Shown one piece after another: positions 26,259 through 33,819 of a stretch of DNA of 64,000 bases (its first letter is position 1; the number at the start of each line of letters is the position of its first letter). A model generated the notes under the pieces. It made no database searches and was not told where the DNA came from. It worked only from the letters and a program-made list of their open reading frames with translations. The position numbers and the translations under genes were made by a program. Origin of the DNA: Micavibrio sp. UBA2638 (lineage in GTDB: Bacteria > Pseudomonadota > Alphaproteobacteria > Micavibrionales > Micavibrionaceae); the NCBI GenBank assembly GCA_002359735.1, contig DENS01000018.1, forward strand, positions 62,001 through 126,000, written 5' to 3'.

Positions 26259-26909
26259 ATGAAAAAGTTTACAAAAGTTATGTTGCTTAGCGGTGTGGCG
26301 CTGCTGGGCTTTTCTGAATTGGCAGTGGCAAAAGATCTGGGTGATGGCCTATGGGCGAAAGAACGCTTCCAGTTCCGTTTGCGCGGTATTGGTGTGTTGC
26401 CTGATGGTGGCGGTCACACAACAATCGGTGGTAAGCCTGATGCTGATAATGCATTTGTACCGGAAGTCGATTTCACTTATTTCCTGACCCAGAACTGGGC
26501 GTTGGAATTGATTGCGGCGACCTCTCCGCATGATCTGAAATTGAAAGGCAGTGTCCTTGGTGATCTTGATTTGGGTGACAGCATGATTTTGCCTCCGACC
26601 CTGACTTTGCAGTATCATTTTACACCTGACAATACCTTTAGTCCTTATGTTGGTGCGGGTGTGAACTACACACTTCCGTATTCAGAAGATGCGGCTGGTG
26701 GTGCTGTTACTAGTCTTGAAGCGGACGGTAGCTTCGGTTACGCGCTGCAGGCTGGTTTTGATTATTGGATGAATGATAATTGGGGCTTAAATCTGGATGT
26801 GAAGAAAATCTGGGTGGATGTTGATGCTTCTATTAATAAGGGAGCCATTACCGGCGAAGTTGAGTTGGACCCGTGGGTTGTTGGCGCTGGTGTATCTTAC
26901 CGCTTTTAA
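26259..26909 (+). CDS. ompW: OmpW-family outer membrane protein
   Basis: The 216-residue protein has a Sec signal peptide (MKKFTKVMLLSGVALLGFSELAVA) and an eight-stranded barrel pattern ending in the outer-membrane C-terminal signature (GVSYRF, final Phe). FQFRLRGIGVLPDGGG at the mature N-terminus, VDFTYFLTQNWALELIAATSPH and LTLQYHF-FSPYVGAGVNYT are OmpW landmarks. OmpW forms a narrow hydrophobic channel and is linked to stress and anaerobic transitions. AGAAGGAAG provides a good SD site; a perfect FNR box and a strong terminator bracket it as a single-gene unit next to an Fnr-like regulator. Confidence 0.93.
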   Translation: MKKFTKVMLLSGVALLGFSELAVAKDLGDGLWAKERFQFRLRGIGVLPDGGGHTTIGGKPDADNAFVPEVDFTYFLTQNWALELIAATSPHDLKLKGSVLGDLDLGDSMILPPTLTLQYHFTPDNTFSPYVGAGVNYTLPYSEDAAGGAVTSLEADGSFGYALQAGFDYWMNDNWGLNLDVKKIWVDVDASINKGAITGEVELDPWVVGAGVSYRF

Positions 26910-26927
26910 TCAGGAATGAATCTCCAA

Positions 26928-26953
26928 AAACCCCTGCTTTGCAGGGGTTTTTT
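26928..26953 (+). terminator. Intrinsic terminator after ompW
   Basis: CCCCTGC-TTT-GCAGGGG (26931-26947) forms a seven-pair GC stem with a three-base loop, followed by TTTTTT; preceding A residues make it partly bidirectional, so it could also serve the convergent regulator gene. Confidence 0.9.
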
Positions 26954-26982
26954 GTTGTCTGTTTTACCGGTTGCTTGGTGGT

Positions 26983-27702
26983 TTATTCAGCCGCGCTGGA
27001 GATATCTTTGCAAGGGAATTCAGATGTGCAAGCCGCACAGGAATAGCGAACCAGTTGATTGCAGTCATCCATCGTGATTGTGGAGCCTTTGACCCTTATG
27101 CCTGTTTCATTCTGTAGTTTTTTTAGGGCTCTGGAAAAAGTTTCTGGTTGCATGCCAAGCCGCGAAGCGACAAGCATCTTATCGTAAGGCAGATGTATTT
27201 GAACTTGTCCATCTTCATTTTGCTGAAGAAGTCTAAGCAGAAAACAGCCAATTCGTTGTGATGCGTTCTGGATGGATCTGTGTTCGATTTCGCGGTCTTG
27301 TTGGCGACGGTATTTCGCCATTGACCCCAGCATTGAAAAAGCAAATTTGCTGTTATTTGCAATTTCTTCTTTTAAAGGTGCGATGGGCAGAGTGATAATT
27401 TCAGACGATTCCACAATTTCTGCGCTGTAGGGGTAGATTCCGTCTTCAAATATGGCTGTGTCACCAAAAATGTGGCCGGTAGTAAATATGTCGACGACGG
27501 CTTGGGTCCCGTCCAGGGTCTCTCTGAAAAGTTTGACCCAACCGCTCTGTACATAGAAAAAGTTATCGCCCTTATCTCCGTGTAGGAATAAAATTTTTCC
27601 TTTGTTATATTTATGTGACTTTGCACCGGCAGCCAAATTTGTGAAGAAAGAATCCCCGCAATCTTTAAATAGACCGATATTACATAGTGTATTTTTGAGC
27701 AT
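26983..27702 (-). CDS. Crp/Fnr-family regulator with C-terminal Cys cluster
   Basis: The 239-residue protein has a cyclic-nucleotide-type sensor domain (GKILFLHGDKGDNFFYVQSGWVKLF) , a dimerisation helix (FAFSMLGSMAKYRRQQDREIE) and a Crp-type winged helix (ASRLGMQPETFSRALKKL). The recognition helix P-E-T-F-S-R matches the E..SR pattern of FNR/ANR proteins that read TTGAT half-sites. The four-cysteine [4Fe-4S] arrangement of FNR is not seen at the N-terminus (only Cys7 and Cys15). Instead a Cys cluster, SCAACTSEFPC, lies near the C-terminus. It sits between ompW and the cbb3 genes, both with FNR-like boxes, so it probably controls them and itself. Confidence 0.85.
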   Translation of the reverse strand: MLKNTLCNIGLFKDCGDSFFTNLAAGAKSHKYNKGKILFLHGDKGDNFFYVQSGWVKLFRETLDGTQAVVDIFTTGHIFGDTAIFEDGIYPYSAEIVESSEIITLPIAPLKEEIANNSKFAFSMLGSMAKYRRQQDREIEHRSIQNASQRIGCFLLRLLQQNEDGQVQIHLPYDKMLVASRLGMQPETFSRALKKLQNETGIRVKGSTITMDDCNQLVRYSCAACTSEFPCKDISSAAE

Positions 27703-27726
27703 AATTTTTTTGTCTTATAGGCTAAC

Positions 27727-27740
27727 TTGACTAAAATCAA
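27727..27740. promoter_or_regulatory. FNR-like box between the regulator and the cco genes
   Basis: TTGAC-TAAA-ATCAA differs from the FNR consensus at one base. It lies 25 bases before the divergent Crp/Fnr gene start (27702) and about 54 before the UreH-like gene, so one dimer could act on both. Confidence 0.65.
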
Positions 27741-27793
27741 GGTTACACTCTACCATTTTACGCACAGTAATGGGGTCAAAAATAGGAAGTTTT

Positions 27794-28519
27794 ATGGACT
27801 TTGTGCATTGTATACAGGATTTTTCCGGCCAATATGGTTTGGTGACCAGTCTTTTTCTAGGTGGATTGGCGGGGGGCTTTACGCACTGCACGGCCATGTG
27901 TTCTCCGTTTGTATTGTCACAAATTGGTGCGCGGGGCGATGTTCGTGACACGGCGTTGAAGCGTTTATCCGGTGCGCTGCTTATTCCATATCATTTAGGT
28001 AGAATGACAACCTATGTTTTTATGGCGGCAATTTTTCACAGTGTTTTAAATCTGGCCTATCTTTTTTCGGAACAAAAGGCTTTGCTAAGTGGGCCTATAT
28101 TGGCCTTGGCAGGGGTGTTGTTTTTAGTGAGTGTTTTTCCTGTATTTACAAAGATGTTTCCATGGGTTACCAGACTGCATGTGCCGGCGCCCATGAAATT
28201 TATGGTGGGTTTTAGTAACGTAATGATGCTAGACCCCGGGCCAATAAAACGGTACAGTTTGGGCGTTATGCTGGGCTTTATGCCTTGTGGTCTTGTGCTT
28301 GCAGCTATTATGGCGGCTTCTACAGCTCCAAATCTGGCGCAGGCCTCTTTGGCAATGGCGGCGTTTTCGGTGGGAACGATGCCGGCACTGGTGGTAACGG
28401 CATTTGGAGGGCGTGCTTTGCAGATGAAGTTTCCCGAATTTTCAAGAATGATCAGGCAGGGGGCAATGGCCGTTAGTGCTTTATGGCTCTTTGTTCTGGC
28501 TGGATGGATGATGATATAA
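27794..28519 (+). CDS. UreH/DsbD-type membrane protein linked to cbb3 assembly
   Basis: The roughly 241-residue protein has about six TM segments and the two cysteine motifs of the UreH-like/DsbD_2 family: GGFTHCTAMCSPFV in the first helix and GFMPCGLVLAA in the fourth. Such genes (often labelled TauE/SafE sulfite exporters) are frequent next to cbb3 oxidase genes and are thought to handle copper or thiol redox during assembly; the exact role is not settled. ATG 27794 with AGGAAG upstream is preferred over ATG 27770, which has no SD. Fourteen bases separate it from ccoN, so it is the first gene of the operon. Confidence 0.82.
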   Translation: MDFVHCIQDFSGQYGLVTSLFLGGLAGGFTHCTAMCSPFVLSQIGARGDVRDTALKRLSGALLIPYHLGRMTTYVFMAAIFHSVLNLAYLFSEQKALLSGPILALAGVLFLVSVFPVFTKMFPWVTRLHVPAPMKFMVGFSNVMMLDPGPIKRYSLGVMLGFMPCGLVLAAIMAASTAPNLAQASLAMAAFSVGTMPALVVTAFGGRALQMKFPEFSRMIRQGAMAVSALWLFVLAGWMMI

Positions 28520-28532
28520 AAAGGAAGAAAAA

Positions 28533-29972
28533 ATGAGTTCAAGTGCTTTGAATGAGAAATACAATTACGATGTGGTCAGGCTTTTTACCCTGGCAACTGT
28601 TTTTTGGGGGATCGTCGGGTTTCTTGCCGGTATTTTTATCGCCGCGCAAATGGTATTCCCGGATTTAAATATTGAACCCTATCTCAGCTTTGGCCGTCTT
28701 CGCCCTGTGCATACATCTGCAGTCATTTTTGCCTTTGGGGGGAATGCGCTTTTTGCAACCAGTTATTTCATTGTTCAGCGGACATGCGGCGTAAGGCTAT
28801 GGTCGGATAAGTTGGCCATGTTCACCTTTTGGGGCTACCAGTTCTTCATTGTGCTGGCCGCGCTGGGATACGTTCTGGGCGTTACACAAAGTAAAGAATA
28901 TGCGGAGCCCGAATGGTATGCCGATCTCTGGCTGACAATTGTTTGGGTGGCTTATCTTGTTGTTTATTTGATGACCTGTATCAAACGCAAAGAATCGCAT
29001 TTATATGTCGCTAACTGGTTCTATTTGTCCTTTATTATAACCGTTGCGGTCCTGCATCTTGGAAATAATATTTCGATTCCGGTCAGCTTGACAGATGCCA
29101 AAAGCTATAGTGCGTTTGCTGGTGTTCAGAGCGCCATGATCCAGTGGTGGTATGGGCATAATGCTGTTGGTTTCTTCCTGACGGCCGGTTTCCTTGGTAT
29201 GATGTATTACTTTATTCCGAAACAGGCCAACAGACCGGTATATTCTTACCGCCTTTCCATTGTTCACTTTTGGTCGCTAATCTTTATCTATATCTGGGCG
29301 GGGCCTCATCACCTTCACTATACATCGTTGCCTGATTGGGCGCAGACCTTGGGGATGACGTTTTCAATCATGCTGTGGATGCCAAGTTGGGGCGGAATGA
29401 TTAATGGTGTAATGACCTTATCGGGTGCATGGCATAAATTGCGCGAAGACCCGATTATCCAGTTTATGATTATCGCTTTGGCATTTTATGGCATGAGCAC
29501 ATTTGAAGGTCCATTAATGTCGATACGTGCGGTGAACTCATTGTCTCACTACACGGATTGGACCATTGGTCATGTGCACTCTGGTGCTTTGGGCTGGGTT
29601 GGTTTTATCAGCTTTGGTGCGCTGTATTATATGGTTCCGCATCTCTGGGGGCGTGATAAAATGTACTCAACGAAGTTGATTAGCATCCATTTATGGGTGG
29701 CAACGCTTGGTATCGTTTGTTACATCACGGCCATGTGGGTTTCCGGTATTATGCAGGGCCTAATGTGGCGTTCATATAATGACATGGGTTTCCTGGAATA
29801 CTCATTCGTTGAGACTGTTATGGCGATGAAACCATTCTACGCTATCCGGGTCTTGGGCGGTGTGCTCTACCTCGCCGGTGCGCTGGTTATGGTCTATAAT
29901 ATTTATAAAACCATTCGCGGTGACGTTAATCAAAAAGAACAAAATCTTCAAGCACAAGGAGCAGCGGCATGA
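28533..29972 (+). CDS. ccoN: cbb3-type cytochrome c oxidase subunit I
   Basis: The 479-residue, 12-TM catalytic subunit shows the heme and copper ligands: His in RPVHTSAVIFAFGGNA (low-spin heme), WWYGHNAVGF (CuB His and the Y of the active site region), the HH pair in WAGPHHLHYT, and HVHSGALGW for both hemes. Length matches the family. It reduces oxygen to water with high affinity and pumps protons. The start has an AGGAAG SD site eight bases upstream; the stop overlaps ccoO by four bases. Confidence 0.97.
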   Translation: MSSSALNEKYNYDVVRLFTLATVFWGIVGFLAGIFIAAQMVFPDLNIEPYLSFGRLRPVHTSAVIFAFGGNALFATSYFIVQRTCGVRLWSDKLAMFTFWGYQFFIVLAALGYVLGVTQSKEYAEPEWYADLWLTIVWVAYLVVYLMTCIKRKESHLYVANWFYLSFIITVAVLHLGNNISIPVSLTDAKSYSAFAGVQSAMIQWWYGHNAVGFFLTAGFLGMMYYFIPKQANRPVYSYRLSIVHFWSLIFIYIWAGPHHLHYTSLPDWAQTLGMTFSIMLWMPSWGGMINGVMTLSGAWHKLREDPIIQFMIIALAFYGMSTFEGPLMSIRAVNSLSHYTDWTIGHVHSGALGWVGFISFGALYYMVPHLWGRDKMYSTKLISIHLWVATLGIVCYITAMWVSGIMQGLMWRSYNDMGFLEYSFVETVMAMKPFYAIRVLGGVLYLAGALVMVYNIYKTIRGDVNQKEQNLQAQGAAA

Positions 29973-30706
29973 AATGGATGAAACACGATAAATTAGAACG
30001 CAATTCCCTTCTGCTGTCAGGGTTCATTATTGTGACGGTTCTGATTGGGGGTATCGTTGAGATTGTGCCACTGTTCAGACAGGAAACCGTGATTGAGCCA
30101 GTTGAGGGGGTTCGCCCGTATACTCCGCTGGAACTTGCCGGATATAATATTTATGTTCGTGAAGGCTGCTATAATTGCCATTCCCAGCAGATCCGTCCGC
30201 TGCGTGATGAGGTCGTGCGTTATGGTCATTATTCTTTGGCTGCGGAAAGTATGTATGATCATCCGTTCCAGTGGGGATCAAAGCGTACGGGTCCTGATTT
30301 GGCGCGTGTTGGCGGAAAATATTCTGATGAGTGGCAGGTTGCACATTTGAAGGAACCGCGTGATCTGGTGCCTGAATCAATTATGCCGTCTTATGAATTT
30401 TTATTGCATAGAGCCGCAAAGCTGCATGATATCCATAACCATATGAAATCTCTGGCTGCCGTTGGGGTACCTTATGGTGAAGAACATATTAAAATGGCCA
30501 GAAAAGATGCCACCGCACAAGCTATCGGGGAAGCAAGAACGGATACGTCCGGGTTGCAGGAACGATACGGCGATAATGTAAATGCCAGGGATTTTGACGG
30601 AAATCCTTCGATGATATCTGAAATGGATGCTTTGGTGGCTTATTTGCAGGTGCTGGGCACGATGGTTGATTTTGAGGCTGCCAAAAATGTGGAAGGGAAT
30701 GAGTGA
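29969..30706 (+). CDS. ccoO: cbb3-type oxidase subunit II, mono-heme cytochrome c
   Basis: The 245-residue protein has one N-terminal membrane anchor (LLLSGFIIVTVLIGGIVEIVPLF) and a single c-type heme site, GCYNCHSQQIRPL. The distal Met is probably in PESIMPSYEFL. It passes electrons from CcoP to CcoN on the periplasmic side. Its start overlaps the ccoN stop (ATGA) and its stop overlaps the ccoQ start by one base, so the subunits are translationally coupled. Confidence 0.97.
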   Translation: MKWMKHDKLERNSLLLSGFIIVTVLIGGIVEIVPLFRQETVIEPVEGVRPYTPLELAGYNIYVREGCYNCHSQQIRPLRDEVVRYGHYSLAAESMYDHPFQWGSKRTGPDLARVGGKYSDEWQVAHLKEPRDLVPESIMPSYEFLLHRAAKLHDIHNHMKSLAAVGVPYGEEHIKMARKDATAQAIGEARTDTSGLQERYGDNVNARDFDGNPSMISEMDALVAYLQVLGTMVDFEAAKNVEGNE

Positions 30707-30858
30707 TGAAAGAATTATTTGCAGATGCAAATATGGGGCTTATCGGGCTTATTTTCTTTTTTCTGTTTTTCTGTGCCGTCCTTGTGTGGGTAATGCGCCC
30801 GGGCAGCAAAGAACAGTATAAAAATAATTCCGAAATCCCGTTAAAAGAGGATGAATAG
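30706..30858 (+). CDS. ccoQ: cbb3-type oxidase small subunit CcoQ
   Basis: This 50-residue protein is too short for many gene finders. It reads MKELFADANMGLIGLIFFFL, continuing with a single hydrophobic helix, then VMRPGSKEQYKNN and a short acidic tail. One TM helix, the R-P-G/S-K motif after it, and the position between ccoO and ccoP are all standard for CcoQ, which stabilises the oxidase. The ATG at 30706 overlaps the ccoO TGA by one base and the stop is two bases before ccoP. Confidence 0.9.
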   Translation: MKELFADANMGLIGLIFFFLFFCAVLVWVMRPGSKEQYKNNSEIPLKEDE

Positions 30859-30860
30859 AT

Positions 30861-31934
30861 ATGACCGAAGACCATAAAAAAGACAAAGATATTGATGAGC
30901 TGAGCGGCGTTGAAACAACTGGCCACAGCTGGGACGGCTTGCAAGAGTTGAATAACCCGCTGCCGCGTTGGTGGGTGTGGGTTTGGATTGCAACCATCGT
31001 TTGGTCGGTTTGGTATTTTGTGGTGTATCCGGCATGGCCTGTTCCTGGCGGAGCAACGGAAGGTACATCGGGCTATACGCAGTTTAAAGAATTGGCTGAA
31101 AGCCAGCAAGAAATTCGGGACCGTCAGGCGGCATATCTGGAGCGGTTTGAAAATGCAAGTTTCGAAGAAATTATGAATGATGAGGAACTATATGCCTTTG
31201 CCATGGCAGGGGGAAAATCCGCATTTAAGGATAATTGCGCGACATGTCACGGGACCGGGGCCGAAGGCGGCATGGGGTATCCCAACCTGAATGATGATGA
31301 TTGGCTATGGGGTGGGAAATTAAGTGATATTTACCACACGCTTCGTTACGGTATTCGCGCGGATAATCTGGATACACGGTTGTCACAAATGCCGGCTTTT
31401 GGTCAGGATAAGTTGCTGGATAAGCAGCAGATTAATATGGTTGTTGACTATGTTTTGAGCCTGTCCGGCCATACAGATGATGCGCATCATGGCGGCGAAT
31501 ATGATCCGGCTGAATATTTGAAAGCCGGAGCGCAGATTTTCCAGCAACAGTGCGCGTCATGTCATGGCCCGGATGCAAAAGGACTGCATGAATTTGGCGC
31601 CCCGAATTTGACCGATGCGATCTGGCTTTTTGGTGGTGATCGCGACACAGTGTTTCAAACTGTGTATTATTCCCGCGCAGGTATGATGCCGGCTTGGGAA
31701 GGGCGTTTGGGAGATGATACCATTCGTCAGTTGGCAGTGTATATTCATGAATTGGGCGGCGGTGCGCCTGATGCGGCTATATTGCCTGATGAAGGTCTTC
31801 GCAATCCTGCTCCGTTAAAATCTCCTGAATATGAGAAAACCGAGGACCTTGATAATGACGGTGAAGTTTTATCAGTTGAGCCTGAGGTCCCGCTGGCAGA
31901 AGATGCCCAGAATGATATGGGTGTGCATGAATAG
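30861..31934 (+). CDS. ccoP: cbb3-type oxidase subunit III, di-heme cytochrome c
   Basis: The 357-residue protein has the typical N-terminal DELSGVETTGHSWDGLQELN stretch, a TM anchor (VWVWIATIVWSVWYFVVYP), and two c-type heme sites, CATCHG and CASCHG, each in a full cytochrome c fold with downstream Met ligands (LSQMPAFG; AGMMPAW). It accepts electrons from soluble or membrane cytochromes. The acidic C-terminal tail after the second heme domain (about 320-357) is longer than usual. Confidence 0.97.
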   Translation: MTEDHKKDKDIDELSGVETTGHSWDGLQELNNPLPRWWVWVWIATIVWSVWYFVVYPAWPVPGGATEGTSGYTQFKELAESQQEIRDRQAAYLERFENASFEEIMNDEELYAFAMAGGKSAFKDNCATCHGTGAEGGMGYPNLNDDDWLWGGKLSDIYHTLRYGIRADNLDTRLSQMPAFGQDKLLDKQQINMVVDYVLSLSGHTDDAHHGGEYDPAEYLKAGAQIFQQQCASCHGPDAKGLHEFGAPNLTDAIWLFGGDRDTVFQTVYYSRAGMMPAWEGRLGDDTIRQLAVYIHELGGGAPDAAILPDEGLRNPAPLKSPEYEKTEDLDNDGEVLSVEPEVPLAEDAQNDMGVHE

Positions 31935-31946
31935 AAAGATCCAGCG

Positions 31947-33344
31947 ATGTTACAATACTTTGCGAAGCAACAAAAAGTTTATCCCAAGCGTGTTTGGGGG
32001 AAATATCGTAAATTAAAATGGGTGGCAATGATTGTCACTTTGGGAATTTATTATCTGGTCCCCTTCATTCGCTGGGACCGTGGCCCCAATGCCCCTGATC
32101 AGGCTGTTTTGATTGATCTGAATGGTCCGCGTGCTTATTGGTTCTGGATTGAGATATGGCCGCAGGAAGTTTATATTCTGACTGGTATATTAATATTGGC
32201 CGCGATCGGGTTGTTTTTTGTGACGTCAATGTTTGGCCGTGTATGGTGCGGATATTTATGCCCGCAAACTGTATGGACAGACTTGTTTGTCTGGGTTGAA
32301 CGTATTGTACAGGGGGATCGTAATGCCCGTAAAAAGCTGCAGGAAGGCCCCTGGACATTTACCAAAATTCGTAAAATTGCGTTGACTCATTTTATTTGGC
32401 TCGTGATTGCCTGGGCAACGGCCGGTTCTTTTGTTCTTTATTTTAATGATGCCCCGACATTGGTGCGCAGTTTTTTTGAATTTGATGTTTCTCCGACTGT
32501 TCTCTGGTTTATTATCGGGCTTACAGCCAGTACTTATTTGATGGCCGGGTTTGCCCGTGAGCAGGTTTGCACATATATGTGCCCGTATGCGCGGTTTCAA
32601 TCGGCGATGTTTGATAAAGATACGTTGATTATTGGTTATGATCAAAAGCGTGGTGAACCCCGCGGCAAACATAAAAAAGGCACGAGCTGGGATGATCGTG
32701 GTGATTGTATTGATTGTACGTTATGTGTTCAAGTTTGCCCCACAGGGATTGATATCCGTGACGGATTGCAAATGGAATGTATCGCTTGCGGGTTATGTGT
32801 GGATGCCTGTAATGGCGTTATGGATCAGGTGGAACGCCCGCGCGGTTTGATCCGTTACGACACGGCCAATCACATGCAGGCCGAAGTTAAAGGCGGTGAA
32901 GAAAGATTTCGCTTTATTCGTCCGCGCACAATATATTATTCGGCCATAATTGCGATAGTGGGTTCCATTATGCTTTATGCCCTTATATTCCGTTCTCCGC
33001 TTGAATTGCATGTATTACATGACCGTAACCCAGTGTTTGTTCAGCTATCCAGCGGTGAAATTCGTAATGGTTATACCATTAAAATTCTAAATAAAACTCA
33101 CCAGTTTCAGACCTATGATTTGACGCTGGATGGCTTGGATAATGCCCAGATCAATGTTAGAGCCGCCGGTGATGTTTCGGCCAGTGATCTGAGCGTACCG
33201 GCCGACAGTGTCGGGTCTTATCATATTTTCGTGAGCGCAGATGTGCCCCCTGCTGAGCCACGTAAATTTAATTTTGTATTGCGTTCACGCGATGGGGATA
33301 TGGAAGATGAGTATAAAGCCAAATTCATAACAAGGCGCGATTGA
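31947..33344 (+). CDS. ccoG: cbb3 oxidase assembly polyferredoxin CcoG (RdxA/FixG)
   Basis: The 465-residue membrane protein has five or so TM segments and CcoG motifs: RVWCGYLCPQTVWTDLF, REQVCTYMCPYARFQ and a 2[4Fe-4S] ferredoxin block, CIDCTLCVQVCPTGIDI followed by CIACGLCVDACNGVM. A C-terminal Ig-like domain follows the last TM (FixG_C). CcoG reduces Cu(II) to Cu(I) for delivery to the oxidase in studied species. Start ATG lies 12 bases after ccoP; its end leaves one base before ccoH. Confidence 0.95.
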   Translation: MLQYFAKQQKVYPKRVWGKYRKLKWVAMIVTLGIYYLVPFIRWDRGPNAPDQAVLIDLNGPRAYWFWIEIWPQEVYILTGILILAAIGLFFVTSMFGRVWCGYLCPQTVWTDLFVWVERIVQGDRNARKKLQEGPWTFTKIRKIALTHFIWLVIAWATAGSFVLYFNDAPTLVRSFFEFDVSPTVLWFIIGLTASTYLMAGFAREQVCTYMCPYARFQSAMFDKDTLIIGYDQKRGEPRGKHKKGTSWDDRGDCIDCTLCVQVCPTGIDIRDGLQMECIACGLCVDACNGVMDQVERPRGLIRYDTANHMQAEVKGGEERFRFIRPRTIYYSAIIAIVGSIMLYALIFRSPLELHVLHDRNPVFVQLSSGEIRNGYTIKILNKTHQFQTYDLTLDGLDNAQINVRAAGDVSASDLSVPADSVGSYHIFVSADVPPAEPRKFNFVLRSRDGDMEDEYKAKFITRRD

Positions 33345-33345
33345 T

Positions 33346-33819
33346 ATGAAAGAACAAGTTATTGCAAAACCTTTGAGTGGATGGTGGGTGTTTACCGCGT
33401 TTGCGGCGTTTTTCGGTGTTGTTATTATTGTAAATGGAATTTTTATTACATCGGCCCTGGGATCATTTAGCGGTCTTGTCACCGAACAGCCTTATAAAAA
33501 GGGATTGGCATATAATGAGATTCTTGAAAATGCCCGCACCCAACCAAACATTAATCACAAAGTTTCCTTTCAAGAGGGCATTCTTCGCTGGGGTTTAAAG
33601 GAACAAGACGGTACGTATATAAAAGAGGCGTCCGTAACTGCAAATTTTACGCGTCCGGTAAAAGATGGTAATGATTTTTCTATGCCGTTGCACTATCAGG
33701 GAAAAGGTTTATATCTAGGTACACCTGAGTTTCCTTTGAAAGGGTTATGGGCCGTACAGTTGAGTGCAAAATGGAACAATCAGACATACAAAACAACGAA
33801 ACAAATAATTGTTCGTTAG
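33346..33819 (+). CDS. ccoH: cbb3 oxidase assembly protein CcoH (FixH family)
   Basis: The 157-residue protein has one N-terminal TM helix (WWVFTAFAAFFGVVIIVNGIFI), preceded by KPLSGW, and a periplasmic FixH domain: GLAYNEILENARTQ and the closing GLWAVQLSAKWNNQTY. CcoH interacts with the oxidase during assembly. It starts one base after ccoG and overlaps the start of ccoI by about 49 bases. Confidence 0.92.
   Translation: MKEQVIAKPLSGWWVFTAFAAFFGVVIIVNGIFITSALGSFSGLVTEQPYKKGLAYNEILENARTQPNINHKVSFQEGILRWGLKEQDGTYIKEASVTANFTRPVKDGNDFSMPLHYQGKGLYLGTPEFPLKGLWAVQLSAKWNNQTYKTTKQIIVR

Noticed and set aside
26983..27702. Calling the regulator a classical FNR
   Set aside because: The N-terminal cysteine pattern needed for the oxygen-labile cluster is not present, so only the wider Crp/Fnr family name is used.
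33747..33770. ATG 33747 as ccoI start
   Set aside because: It would deepen the overlap with ccoH, its SD-like AAGGG is only two bases away, and it adds no conserved residues.
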